Origin: JBDTSW01 sp963799815
GTDB taxonomy: Bacteria > Actinomycetota > Thermoleophilia > Solirubrobacterales > 70-9
Assembly (NCBI GenBank): GCA_963799815.1
Contig: CAWCYG010000006.1
Location: 453,976-517,975 of the forward strand
Direction: 5' to 3'
DNA: 64,000 nucleotides
Shown: in pieces, positions 42,378 to 50,411 of the stretch
Numbering within the stretch: position 1 is the first letter of the stretch
Layout of the letters: every line of letters begins with the position of its first letter
The notes under the pieces: model-generated
Seen by the model: the letters and a program-made list of their open reading frames with translations, nothing else
Database searches by the model: none
What the model was told of the DNA's origin: nothing
Position numbers and translations under genes: made by a program

Positions 42378-43522
42378 GCCGGGCCGCCCGCCAACTCGAC
42401 GACCTTCTGCGCCGCGCCCAGCATCGTCCGTTCCTGATGGAGGTTCTCGAGCCCGCTGTCGGCGAGGATCGCAAGCCCCTCCTTCTGATTCGTGCCGTCG
42501 AGGCGAACGACGAGCGGCAGCTTCAGGTCCAGTTGCCGCGATGCCTCGACGATTCCCTTCGCCACCTCGTCGCAGCGGGTGATGCCACCGAAGATGTTGA
42601 ACAGGATCGCGATGACCTTCTCGTCGGAGGTGACCACCTCGAGCGCGGCGATGATCGCCTCCGCCTTCGAGCCGCCGCCGGCATCGAGGAAGTTGGCCGG
42701 GTCACCGCCCGCCTGGGCGACGACGTCGAGCGTCGACATGCAGAGCCCGGCCCCGTTGCCGAAGATGCCGATGTTGCCGTCGAGCTTCACGTAGGTCACG
42801 CCTCGCTCCTTGGCCATCGCCTCCTGCTCGTCCTCGGATGACTTGTCGCGCAGGTCGCCGAGCTCGGGGTGCCGGAAGATGGCGTTGCCGTCGACCGTCA
42901 TCTTGGCGTCGAGCGCAACCACCTCCCGCGCGGACGTGACGATCAGCGGATTGATCTCGATCAGGGTCGCGTCCTCGTTCAGCGCCACCTCCGAGATCTT
43001 CATCAGCATCTCCGCCACGCCGTCGATCACGTCGTCGTCGATGTAGGCCTCGCGCGCGATCTCGCGCGCGGTCTCCATCTCGAGCTCGGCGCCAGGCTCG
43101 ATGTGACGCTGGATCAGGGCCTCGGGATCCGTTTCGGCCATCTCCTCGACGTCCATCCCACCCATGCGCGAGAGCATCACCATGAGCTTCTTGGCGGAGC
43201 GGTCGAGGATGATCGACGCGTAGTACTCGGCGTCGATCTCGGATGCCTCCTCGATCCAGAGATCGTGGACGGTGAAGCCACGGATGTCCATGCCAAGGAT
43301 CGCCTCGGCATGGGCCCGTGCCTGGTCGCGATCCTTGGCGACCTTGATGCCGCCCGCCTTCCCGCGCTTGCCGATCGCGACCTGGGCCTTCACCACACAG
43401 GGGTAACCGATCTCCTCGGCCCCGGCGATCGCATCGTCCACGGTTGCGGCGTGCCGGCCCTCGGGGACTGGCACGCCGTGCCTGGCGAACACCTGCTTGC
43501 CCTGGTATTCGAGTAGATCCAT
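42374..43522 (-). CDS. sucC: Succinate-CoA ligase (ADP-forming) beta subunit
   Basis: A 382-residue subunit with an ATP-grasp domain. 'MDLLEYQGKQVFARHGVPVP' is the family start, 'VVKAQVAIGKRGKAGGIKVA' the grasp loop, 'LIEINPLIV' the metal site, and 'ILFNIFGGITRCDEVAKGI' the CoA-ligase domain. ATG at 43522 begins exactly at the conserved start, so a frame to 43624 is not used. No strong ribosome binding site is seen. First gene of sucC-sucD-aminotransferase. Confidence 0.97.
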   Translation of the reverse strand: MDLLEYQGKQVFARHGVPVPEGRHAATVDDAIAGAEEIGYPCVVKAQVAIGKRGKAGGIKVAKDRDQARAHAEAILGMDIRGFTVHDLWIEEASEIDAEYYASIILDRSAKKLMVMLSRMGGMDVEEMAETDPEALIQRHIEPGAELEMETAREIAREAYIDDDVIDGVAEMLMKISEVALNEDATLIEINPLIVTSAREVVALDAKMTVDGNAIFRHPELGDLRDKSSEDEQEAMAKERGVTYVKLDGNIGIFGNGAGLCMSTLDVVAQAGGDPANFLDAGGGSKAEAIIAALEVVTSDEKVIAILFNIFGGITRCDEVAKGIVEASRQLDLKLPLVVRLDGTNQKEGLAILADSGLENLHQERTMLGAAQKVVELAGGPA

Positions 43523-43583
43523 GCGTGGGTGTGGCGCTGCGTACGGGGCGGCGCGGCGGCAGCGTATCCTCCTCGCCTCGCGC

Positions 43584-44267
43584 ATGCCGCTTCCCAGGCT
43601 CAAAGACATCCGGTTCGTGACCACGGACTGCTACGGGACCCTGATCGACTGGGAGAGGGGGATCATCGATGCCTTCGGGGCCGAGGCTTCCAAGGACGGC
43701 TTCTCCTACGACGAGAGCGAGTTCATCAAGCGGTTCCTGGAGGTCCAGGCCGAGATCATGAGTGGCTCTTACGAGCTCTACGCCGAGGTCCTGCGGCGCG
43801 CCGCGGTCAAGGTCGCCGGCGAGCTCGGCTGGGAGCTCGAGCCGTCTCGCGCGCAGTTCCTGCCCGACAGCGTCGGCCGCTGGCAGCCCTTTCGCGAGGC
43901 GAATGCTGCGACGGACCGGCTGAAGAAGCGCTACGAGGTCGGGATCATCTCCAACATCGACGACAAGCTCCTCGGCATCTCTCGCCGACACCTGCGCACG
44001 GAGCTCGACCTCGTTGTGACCGCCCAGCAGGTGCGCTCGTACAAGCCGGATCCCGCGCACTTCAAGGAATGCGCCCGACGGATGGGCGGCAAGAAGGGCT
44101 GGGTCCACATCGGATCGGGCTACGAGGCGGACGTCGAGCCCCTGCTCAAGATGAACGTGCCTGTGATCTGGGTCAATCGCCATGGCGAGAAGCTCGAAGG
44201 CCGCAAGCGGCCCACGGCCGAGGCCAAGACCCTTCGCGACGCCGCGGCCAAGCTCGGCGCCAAGTAG
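43584..44267 (+). CDS. HAD-superfamily hydrolase, haloacid-dehalogenase type II-like
   Basis: A 227-residue HAD protein, divergent from sucC by 61 bases. Motif I is 'TTDCYGTLIDWERG', motif II 'IISNIDD', and the lysine is in 'QVRSYKPDPAHF'. 'HIGSGYEADVEPLLKMNVPV' is the motif IV region. It is a clear paralogue of the gene at 21650, sharing the unusual 'DCYGTLIDWE' motif. Phosphatase or dehalogenase activity cannot be told apart. The sulfotransferase gene follows 4 bases after its stop. Confidence 0.88.
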   Translation: MPLPRLKDIRFVTTDCYGTLIDWERGIIDAFGAEASKDGFSYDESEFIKRFLEVQAEIMSGSYELYAEVLRRAAVKVAGELGWELEPSRAQFLPDSVGRWQPFREANAATDRLKKRYEVGIISNIDDKLLGISRRHLRTELDLVVTAQQVRSYKPDPAHFKECARRMGGKKGWVHIGSGYEADVEPLLKMNVPVIWVNRHGEKLEGRKRPTAEAKTLRDAAAKLGAK

Positions 44268-44271
44268 GACC

Positions 44272-45228
44272 ATGGCCGTCCAGGCCACCAAGGATCTTGC
44301 CGACGAGGCGATGATCGCGCGGGCGAACGAGCGCTTCGCCCCTGACTTCAGGCAGCTCGAACGCCACGGTCCGAGTGAGCTGGCCGGCGTCCTCCCCAAC
44401 CTCGTCGTGATCGGTGGGCTCAAGTGCGGCACGACGAGCCTTCATCACTACCTGAACCTGCACCCGCAGGTCTCGATGTCACGTCCGAAGGAGCTCAACT
44501 TCTTCGTCTCGGAGCTCAACTGGCCGCTGGGCGAGGGATGGTACGGCCAGCATTTCGAGCCGGAGGCGGCCGTCCGTGGCGAGACCTCCCCTCACTACAC
44601 GGATCGACCACGGCTCGAGGGGGTGGCCGAGCGGATGCGCGAAATTGTCCCCCACGCCCGGATCGTCTACATGGTCCGCCACCCGATCGATCGGATGCTC
44701 TCCCACTACCTGCACAACATCGCCGGCGGCTATGACGGCCGCCCCGTGGAGGAGGCGTTCGCCCGCGACGACACCGCCTACGTCGATCGCAGCCGCTACG
44801 CGATGCAGCTTGGGCCATACCTCCTGGCGTTCGGAGACGATCGGGTTCGCGTCATCTCCAGGGAGGATCTGGCCATCCGGCGCGCGGAGACGATGGCCTC
44901 GCTGTTCGAGTTCCTGGGGGTGGACCCCGAGTTTCGGTCCGACGAATTCGAGCGTGAATGGGAGACCGGCGGCGCCAAGCGCAAGGGGCGCTTTCGCATC
45001 ATGGACCGTGCCGTGCGGCTGCCGGGCCTTCGCGCTCTCGATCGCAATTTCGATCGGCTACCCGAGCGCCTGCGCTGGGGGGTCGAGCGGGTCGTTCATG
45101 ACCCGGACTCGGGCGAGGCGCCGAAGCCGGAGCTGGCGCCCGAGACGCGGGAGCGTCTCGAGAGCATCCTGCGCCCGGAAGCTGCCCGGCTCGAGGAGAT
45201 GACGGGCCGCACCTTCGACTGGTTCTAG
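44272..45228 (+). CDS. PAPS-dependent sulfotransferase
   Basis: A 318-residue sulfotransferase. 'IGGLKCGTTSLHHYLNLHPQ' is the 5'-phosphosulfate-binding loop, and 'YMVRHPIDRMLSHYLHNI' the 3'-phosphate-binding segment, in the order typical of bacterial Sulfotransfer_1/3 enzymes. It transfers sulfate from PAPS to a hydroxyl or amine of an unknown acceptor such as a lipid or polysaccharide. The ATG at 44272 is 4 bases after the HAD stop. The TAG end is shared (CTAG) with the convergent PLP enzyme. Confidence 0.9.
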   Translation: MAVQATKDLADEAMIARANERFAPDFRQLERHGPSELAGVLPNLVVIGGLKCGTTSLHHYLNLHPQVSMSRPKELNFFVSELNWPLGEGWYGQHFEPEAAVRGETSPHYTDRPRLEGVAERMREIVPHARIVYMVRHPIDRMLSHYLHNIAGGYDGRPVEEAFARDDTAYVDRSRYAMQLGPYLLAFGDDRVRVISREDLAIRRAETMASLFEFLGVDPEFRSDEFEREWETGGAKRKGRFRIMDRAVRLPGLRALDRNFDRLPERLRWGVERVVHDPDSGEAPKPELAPETRERLESILRPEAARLEEMTGRTFDWF

Positions 45229-46364
45229 GCCCGCCCGGGTTGCTGGGTCGCCTCGAGCGCCTGCTGGAGGTCTTGCCAGAGGTCCTCGGCGTGCTCGCAT
45301 CCGACGCTGACGCGCAGGAGGTCTTCCGGTATGCCGCGCTCGGCGGGGTAGCGTGCGCGACGTTCGAGTGTGGTCTCGACGCTGCCGAGGCTGGTTGCGT
45401 GCGTGAGGACCTGCACCGCGTCGACGAGTGCGTCGGCGCGCGCGGCGCCGCCGCGAACGCGGAAGGTGAGCATGAAGCCGGCGCCGGCCAGCGTAGCTCG
45501 GGCGCGGCCGTGCTGTGGGTGCGAGCCGAGGCCGGGGTAGCGGACCTCGTGTACCTCCGGGTGCTCGCTCAGGCGTTGCGCAAGCACTGCGGCGTTCGCC
45601 TGGGAGCGTTCGACGCGCAAGGGCAGGGTTCGCAGCCCGCGCAGGCACAAGTAGGACTCGAGCGCTCCAGGCGTAGCGCCGCCCATCTCGCGTGCGTCGT
45701 GCAGGGCGCGCCGATGATGGTGGTCGCGGACCACGGTCGCGCCGAGGAGCAGGTCGGAGTGGCCACCCATGGCTTTGGTCGCGCTGTGAACAACGATGTC
45801 GGCCCCGAGGCTGAGCGGACGCTGCAGCAGCGGGGTCGCCAGTGTGTTGTCGACGACGGACAGGATGCGCCGTTCGCGCGCGAAGGCACACAGGCGCGGC
45901 AGATCGGCGACCCCGAGCAGCGGGTTCGTCGGCGATTCGAGCCAGAGTACGTCGGCCCCGCCACATGCGGCGATCACCGCCTCGGAGTCGGTGACGTCGA
46001 CCAGCTCCACCTGCGCCCGCCCCAGTTCCTGCAGGCGAAGCAGGCTGCGCCGAACATCCATGTAAGCGACCTCGGGCGCGACGACCGTCGGTTGCCGCGG
46101 GAAGAGCCTGATCACCGCGGTAGCGGCGGCCATCCCCGAGGAGAACGCGAGCGCGTGGCCGCCCTCAAGCGCACCGATGACCTCCTCGAGCGCTTCCCAT
46201 GGCGGGTGGCCATCGCGCGCGTAGCCGGACGCGCCGCCGGCGTGCAGCGCCGACGCCGGTGTGATCGGCACGTTCAGCGGCCCGTCCGGAATTGGTGCCG
46301 GGCGGCCGGCGCTGATCGCGACCGTTTCGAACCGCAGGCCGCTCGCCCCGGCATTCACGCTCAC
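45225..46364 (-). CDS. Cys/Met-metabolism PLP enzyme (cystathionine synthase/lyase-like)
   Basis: A 379-residue fold-type I enzyme of the trans-sulfuration family. 'ALAFSSGMAAATAVIRLF' binds PLP phosphate, 'LWLESPTNPLLGVADLP' is diagnostic, 'VVDNTLATPLLQRPLSLGAD' has the Asp, and the PLP lysine lies in 'VVHSATKAMGGHSD'. Reaction (gamma-synthase, gamma-lyase or beta-lyase) cannot be settled from sequence alone. The GTG start at 46364 overlaps the peroxiredoxin stop as GTGA; longer frames upstream are antisense artefacts. Peroxiredoxin coupling suggests a thiol-redox link. Confidence 0.9.
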   Translation of the reverse strand: MSVNAGASGLRFETVAISAGRPAPIPDGPLNVPITPASALHAGGASGYARDGHPPWEALEEVIGALEGGHALAFSSGMAAATAVIRLFPRQPTVVAPEVAYMDVRRSLLRLQELGRAQVELVDVTDSEAVIAACGGADVLWLESPTNPLLGVADLPRLCAFARERRILSVVDNTLATPLLQRPLSLGADIVVHSATKAMGGHSDLLLGATVVRDHHHRRALHDAREMGGATPGALESYLCLRGLRTLPLRVERSQANAAVLAQRLSEHPEVHEVRYPGLGSHPQHGRARATLAGAGFMLTFRVRGGAARADALVDAVQVLTHATSLGSVETTLERRARYPAERGIPEDLLRVSVGCEHAEDLWQDLQQALEATQQPGRA

Positions 46365-46936
46365 GTCCCCCCTGCGGCGTGTCCGCGTAACCACTCTAGG
46401 ACCTCGGCTGCGTGCTGGTCGGGCGGGAAGATGGGATAGAACGCGTGCTCGATCCGACCGTCGGTCACGATCAGAGTCAACCGGGAGAACAGCCGTTCCC
46501 CGCCGGCCTCGAAGGTCGGCACGTCGAGCGTTTCGGCGAGCGCCAGATCGGAGTCCGAGAGGATCGAAAACGGCAGGCAGATTCGGTCGGCGAGCTCTGC
46601 CTGGTAGTCCGTGCTCTGCGACGACAGGCCGTAGACGGCGCATACGCCGGTGGCCTGGAGATCGGCATGGTGATCGCGAAAGCCGCACGCCTCGGGCGTG
46701 CAGCCGCGCGCGCCGGGGATCGCGTCCCAGCCGTTCGGCAGGTCCACGCCGGGGCGGCCGCTCAGCGGGTAGAGATAAATGACGGTACGCCCCGGACCGA
46801 GCTGATCGAGAGCGACGTCGTTTCCGCTCGTATCGCGCAGCACGACAGGTGGCATCTCCACCCCGGGGAGATGGTCGGCCGCGCCGTCGTCCTGCGGGGC
46901 GGGCAGGTTGCTCGGCAACTCCTGATATTCGCTCAC
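46361..46936 (-). CDS. Peroxiredoxin (AhpC/TSA, BCP/PrxQ-like)
   Basis: A 191-residue thiol peroxidase. After a 'YLYPLSGRPGV' strand comes 'GARGCTPEACGFRD', placing the peroxidatic Cys at GC and a second Cys five residues later, as in PrxQ/BCP. 'GLSSQSTDYQAELADRICLP' follows. The N-terminal 40 residues precede the usual core. The GTG at 46936 has GGAGG at suitable spacing. A long frame continues upstream to 47758, but that belongs to the broken SIS-domain gene. Confidence 0.88.
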   Translation of the reverse strand: MSEYQELPSNLPAPQDDGAADHLPGVEMPPVVLRDTSGNDVALDQLGPGRTVIYLYPLSGRPGVDLPNGWDAIPGARGCTPEACGFRDHHADLQATGVCAVYGLSSQSTDYQAELADRICLPFSILSDSDLALAETLDVPTFEAGGERLFSRLTLIVTDGRIEHAFYPIFPPDQHAAEVLEWLRGHAAGGT

Positions 46937-47030
46937 GTCAGGCTTCCTCCAGATCGGGCGCTCAGCACGCGCGTTGCGGGCAGGGTCGAGTTGTACAGCG
47001 GCTCGTGCGAGGCCGCCGGTTGCGTACCGG

Positions 47031-47548
47031 TCACCCGGCGCCCGCGGCTTCGGCGACCCGGTGATAAGGCGGCTGCTCACGGCGGATGAGGTCGGGGTTG
47101 GTGCCGACGGCGAGGCAGAGCTCGAGCGTGAGCAGTTGCAGTGCCACGGCGCCGGCCAGGAGGGCTTCCGCATGACCTGCGCGCCGGCATCGCTCGCGCC
47201 GCGAGCAGCATCGAGCGTGGCCGGAGTGCCGGCCTCGTGGGAGATCGCGACTACGAGGCCGCTATTCGGGAGAGAGAGTCGGGTCTCGAACGCATCGCGA
47301 TTGGCGAGCGTGGCGTTGGGCAGCGCCTCGCCGACGATGGTTTGAGCCGCACGGCCGGCATGCTCACTGGTGCCACAGCCAGTGAAGAGCACCGGTTCGC
47401 CAGCGTCGACGGCCTTGCGGAGATGTGACGCGAGGCGATCGGCGTCATCGCTGCGGACGATCTGCTCGGGAAGGTCCAGCTGCGCCCAGATCATCTCTTC
47501 CATAATCCATGGAGGACCAGGCCGCAGCTCGGGCTCGTAGGTGGTCAT
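47031..47548 (-). pseudogene. Decayed SIS-domain (sugar isomerase) gene, internal deletion
   Basis: An ATG at 47548 behind GAGGAGGAG starts a normal SIS protein ('MEEMIWAQLDLPEQIV', 'LFTGCGTSEHAGRAAQTIVG', 'GLVVAISHEAGTPATLDAA'). Near 47170 the frame ends in 'GAQVM' and the family's C-terminal part resumes one frame over as 'ALLAGAVALQLLTLELCLAV', closing at TGA 47031 after 'LIRREQPPYHRVAEAAG'. About 100 codons of the usual second half are missing between them, so the deletion both removed sequence and shifted frame. The product would not be functional. Read through, the first frame fuses wrongly to the peroxiredoxin. Confidence 0.75.
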
Positions 47549-47665
47549 GGACTCCTCCTCATCAGGTGGCCGCCATCCTCGAATCAGGATGACTGACGAC
47601 GCGCCGCGCAGGCTGACCCGCCCGGCCGCGTAACAGTTCGCGATCACGCAAGACTTACGGGTGCG

Positions 47666-48469
47666 ATGCCGGATGTGTACGCCACTATCGGAGAGGCGGA
47701 CGAGTCCGTTCAGGAGGGTCTCGCCGATGTCCTGGAGCTTCGCGCGAGCGACCCGCAACAGCGAGCGATGCTCGATGCGTATCTCTCGGACCTGGCGCCT
47801 GGCGAGGGCTCGCGTGTGCTCGAGCTCGGATCAGGCACCGGGGCGGTGACTCGGGTCATCCGCGAGCTCCCCGGTGTCCGCGAGGCGGTTGGCGTCGATC
47901 CCTCGCCGGTGTTCGTCGAGCGCGCCCGTGAGCTCAGCGCCGGGTTCGAAGACGTCGGATTCGAGGTGGGTGATGCACGCCGGCTTGAGCTCGACGACGA
48001 GAGCTTCGATGCCATCGTCCTTCACACCTCGCTCTGTCACATCCCGGGGCCCGGGGAGGTCCTGACGGAGGCGTTCAGGGTCTGCCGGGCGGGCGGCTCG
48101 CTGGCGGTCTTCGACGGCGACTACGCCACGACCACGGTGGCGATCCGGCCCAAGGACCCGCTGCAGGAGTGCGTGGAAGCGTCGGTCGAGATGCTCGTCC
48201 ACGACCGCTGGTTGGCGCGAGGCCTCGCCGCGCTAGTCGCCGAGGCCGGATGGGAGGGAGGACGGGCGCGCAGCCATGGCTATCTCGCTGCAGAGGATCC
48301 CCGCTACATGCTGACCCTGATCGATCGTGGCGCCGACTTCCTCGCCGACGACGGCTCGATCACCGCGGAGGAGGCCGATGCACGCAAACGGGAGGCTCGC
48401 CGGCGGCTCGAGTCCCACGAGTTCTTCGGCTTCATCGCGTACATGAGCCTGATCGCGACCAGGCCCTAG
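47666..48469 (+). CDS. Class I SAM-dependent methyltransferase
   Basis: A 267-residue Rossmann methyltransferase. Motif I is 'VLELGSGTGAVTRVIRELPG', 'VGVDPSPVFVERARE' ends in the acidic loop, 'FDAIVLHTSLCHIPGPGEVL' is motif post-II, and 'EAFRVCRAGGSLAVFDGDYA' follows. It belongs to the UbiE/Methyltransf_11-25 type. The substrate is unknown. The gene is divergent from the SIS pseudogene and starts 117 bases from it. Confidence 0.9.
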   Translation: MPDVYATIGEADESVQEGLADVLELRASDPQQRAMLDAYLSDLAPGEGSRVLELGSGTGAVTRVIRELPGVREAVGVDPSPVFVERARELSAGFEDVGFEVGDARRLELDDESFDAIVLHTSLCHIPGPGEVLTEAFRVCRAGGSLAVFDGDYATTTVAIRPKDPLQECVEASVEMLVHDRWLARGLAALVAEAGWEGGRARSHGYLAAEDPRYMLTLIDRGADFLADDGSITAEEADARKREARRRLESHEFFGFIAYMSLIATRP

Positions 48470-48488
48470 GCCTCCATACTCTTCGAGC

Positions 48489-48932
48489 ATGAGGATCTCC
48501 GTGGCAGCCGACGAGCGCACCGGGGTCGCCGAGGCCGTTGTCGCGGAGCTTCGAAGGCGCGGGCACGAGCCGCTGCCACACGGCGCCCTCAGTGAATCCG
48601 AACGCGACGACTGGGCCTGGGCGAGCGAGGCTGCCGCGCGGGACGTCGCCGCCGGCCGAGCGGACCAGGGGATCGTCTGTTGCTGGACGGGAACCGGCGC
48701 ATCGATCGCCGCCAACAAGGTGGGAGGCATCCGAGCGGCACTCTGCGTCGATGCCGCCACCGCGCAGGGCGCGCGGCGCTGGAACGACGCCAACGTCCTC
48801 GCGCTCAGCCTCAGGACCACGTCCGAGGCGGAGCTCGTCGAGATCCTGGACGCCTGGTTCGAGGCCGAGCCGAGCCCGGATTCCGATGACGCGGCCAACG
48901 TGGAGCACGTGGCCGAGATCGAGACGGGCTGA
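48489..48932 (+). CDS. RpiB/LacA/LacB-family isomerase-like protein
   Basis: A 147-residue protein of the ribose-5-phosphate isomerase B fold. 'MRISVAADERTGVAEAVVAE' opens it and 'GIVCCWTGTGASIAANKVGG' contains the RpiB active-site Cys followed by GTGxS-type phosphate loop, then 'IRAALCVDAATAQGARRWND' with 'NVLALSLRT' . RpiB normally has GTGIGxSIAANK; GTGASIAANK here is close. A sugar-phosphate isomerase role is likely but the partner pathway is unclear. One base separates its stop from the following reductase gene. Confidence 0.85.
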   Translation: MRISVAADERTGVAEAVVAELRRRGHEPLPHGALSESERDDWAWASEAAARDVAAGRADQGIVCCWTGTGASIAANKVGGIRAALCVDAATAQGARRWNDANVLALSLRTTSEAELVEILDAWFEAEPSPDSDDAANVEHVAEIETG

Positions 48933-48933
48933 C

Positions 48934-49668
48934 GTGCGGCGTCTGCTGCCCGATCGGGGGGAAACGAGCGTCGAGGAGGTCCTCGGCGAGCTCGACTTCG
49001 AAGCGCACGCCCACGCGGAGCGGCCCTATCTCGTTACAAATTTCGCGCTCACCCTCGATGGGCAGGCGACGCTCGCCGGGCGATCCGGCGCGATCGGCAG
49101 CGACACCGACACCGCGATGCTCGTCGGGCTTCGGACGTGCGTCGACGCGGTCATGATTGGAGCCGGGACGATGCGCACCGAGCGCTACGGCCGACCCGTG
49201 TCGGATCCCGCCAAGCGGGCGCGCCGCGAACGTCGCGGGCTTCCGCACGACCCACTCATGTGCATCGTAAGCGGCAGATTCGACATCCCGTGGGACGCCG
49301 ACCTGTTCACCTGCGGAGAGGGCCGCGTGGTGATCTTCACCACCAGCGGCGACGAGCCCCCGCAGACTGCGACCCCCGTCCAGGTCGAGCGCCACGAGGG
49401 CAGGGTCGACCTCACGGAGGCGATGCGCTATCTGCGGCAGGACCGCGGCGTGAGGTCGCTACTCAGCGAGGGTGGGCCTCACCTGCACACCGAGCTGCTC
49501 GAAGCGAATCTGATCGATGAGCTCTTTGTGACCCACGCCCCCAAGGTGGGCGGGGGCGAAGGGCCGTACCTCTTCGCCGGACTCCCGGAGGGCGAGCGGC
49601 CAGTGGAGCTGCTCTGGCTCCTCGAGCAGGACGGGGAGCTCTTCGGGCGCTATCGCATGCGCGGCTGA
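48934..49668 (+). CDS. RibD C-terminal-domain (pyrimidine reductase-like) protein
   Basis: A 244-residue reductase-like protein: 'RPYLVTNFALTLDGQATLAG' is the RibD-C/HTP-reductase opening, 'DAVMIGAGTMRTERYGRPV' the NADPH loop, and 'SLLSEGGPHLHTELLEANLI' and 'VTHAPKVGGGEGPYLFAG' close the fold. In full RibD the deaminase domain precedes this; it is missing here, so it is a stand-alone paralogue. The GTG start follows the RpiB-like stop by one base, implying coupling. Its last 19 bases overlap the convergent membrane protein gene. Confidence 0.88.
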   Translation: MRRLLPDRGETSVEEVLGELDFEAHAHAERPYLVTNFALTLDGQATLAGRSGAIGSDTDTAMLVGLRTCVDAVMIGAGTMRTERYGRPVSDPAKRARRERRGLPHDPLMCIVSGRFDIPWDADLFTCGEGRVVIFTTSGDEPPQTATPVQVERHEGRVDLTEAMRYLRQDRGVRSLLSEGGPHLHTELLEANLIDELFVTHAPKVGGGEGPYLFAGLPEGERPVELLWLLEQDGELFGRYRMRG

Positions 49669-50354
49669 GCGGGCGGAATCGCTCCCCGCTCCTCCACGGC
49701 CTCCTCGCCGCGGCGGAGCATCCGCAGGAAGATCAGCGTGCCGCCCATGATCGCGGCGAGCCCGCACGAGAGCTGCACGCTCACGATCCCCTCCCGCGTC
49801 CAGTAGACGTCGCGGAGGTCGAGCAGCAGGGCGGCCTCGTCGAAGGTCAGGCCGATGCCGGCACCGAACGGCACGGCGAGCGTCTGTTCGAGGCGATCGT
49901 TTTGCGTGATCAGCCCCACGCCGCCGCTGGTGAAGGCCAGCAGGATCCCCGGGACGAAGTGATGGATGTGCCTGCCGCGAACGCGGACATTTCTGGTTGG
50001 CCACCACCCACCGCGAATCCCCGCCGTTGAGATCCGCATCAGGACGAAACCGCCCGCGAACCCCGAGAGGATGTTGAAGAGCACCGTCTCGCCCCGGGGC
50101 GTTGCCTCGTAACCCTCAACCGCCACAGTCACTGTGTCCTGCGTTGCCTCCCCAGCCGAGAGCAACGCGTGCTCGGCCGAGTCGAGCACGCTCTCGGAGT
50201 CGGGGCGCTCCTGGGCGCGGCGGCGAGCCAGCCGCAAGAGCTCCCCGGCGATCACCGTGCCGGCTGTGGCGGTGGCCAGGCCGGCCAGGCCCAGCGTCAG
50301 CCGATCGGCCCTACGGCCCACACTCCTGCCGAGACGCTGGGAGAGCAAACCCAT
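49650..50354 (-). CDS. Multi-pass membrane protein of unknown function
   Basis: A 234-residue protein with hydrophobic stretches near 22-42, 88-108, 130-155 and 200-222, with 'RGRHIHHFVPGILLAFTSGG' and 'IGLTFDEAALLLDLRDVYWT' as the conserved-looking loops. The His pair (HIHHF) and Asp/Glu (DEAALLLDLRD) could bind a metal. Such integral proteins occur in actinobacteria without known role. It starts 57 bases from the end of the convergent region and 58 bases downstream of the UDP-sugar dehydrogenase gene. Confidence 0.8.
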   Translation of the reverse strand: MGLLSQRLGRSVGRRADRLTLGLAGLATATAGTVIAGELLRLARRRAQERPDSESVLDSAEHALLSAGEATQDTVTVAVEGYEATPRGETVLFNILSGFAGGFVLMRISTAGIRGGWWPTRNVRVRGRHIHHFVPGILLAFTSGGVGLITQNDRLEQTLAVPFGAGIGLTFDEAALLLDLRDVYWTREGIVSVQLSCGLAAIMGGTLIFLRMLRRGEEAVEERGAIPPAQPRMR

Positions 50355-50411
50355 GGCCCAAATGATCGCGGCCGGGCCGGGCGTTACCCCCGGGACGACC
50401 CCTGCGCCCGG

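Noticed and set aside
42702..44432. 576-codon minus-strand frame across the sucC start and the HAD gene
   Set aside because: Translation lacks family character; sucC and the HAD gene explain the region.
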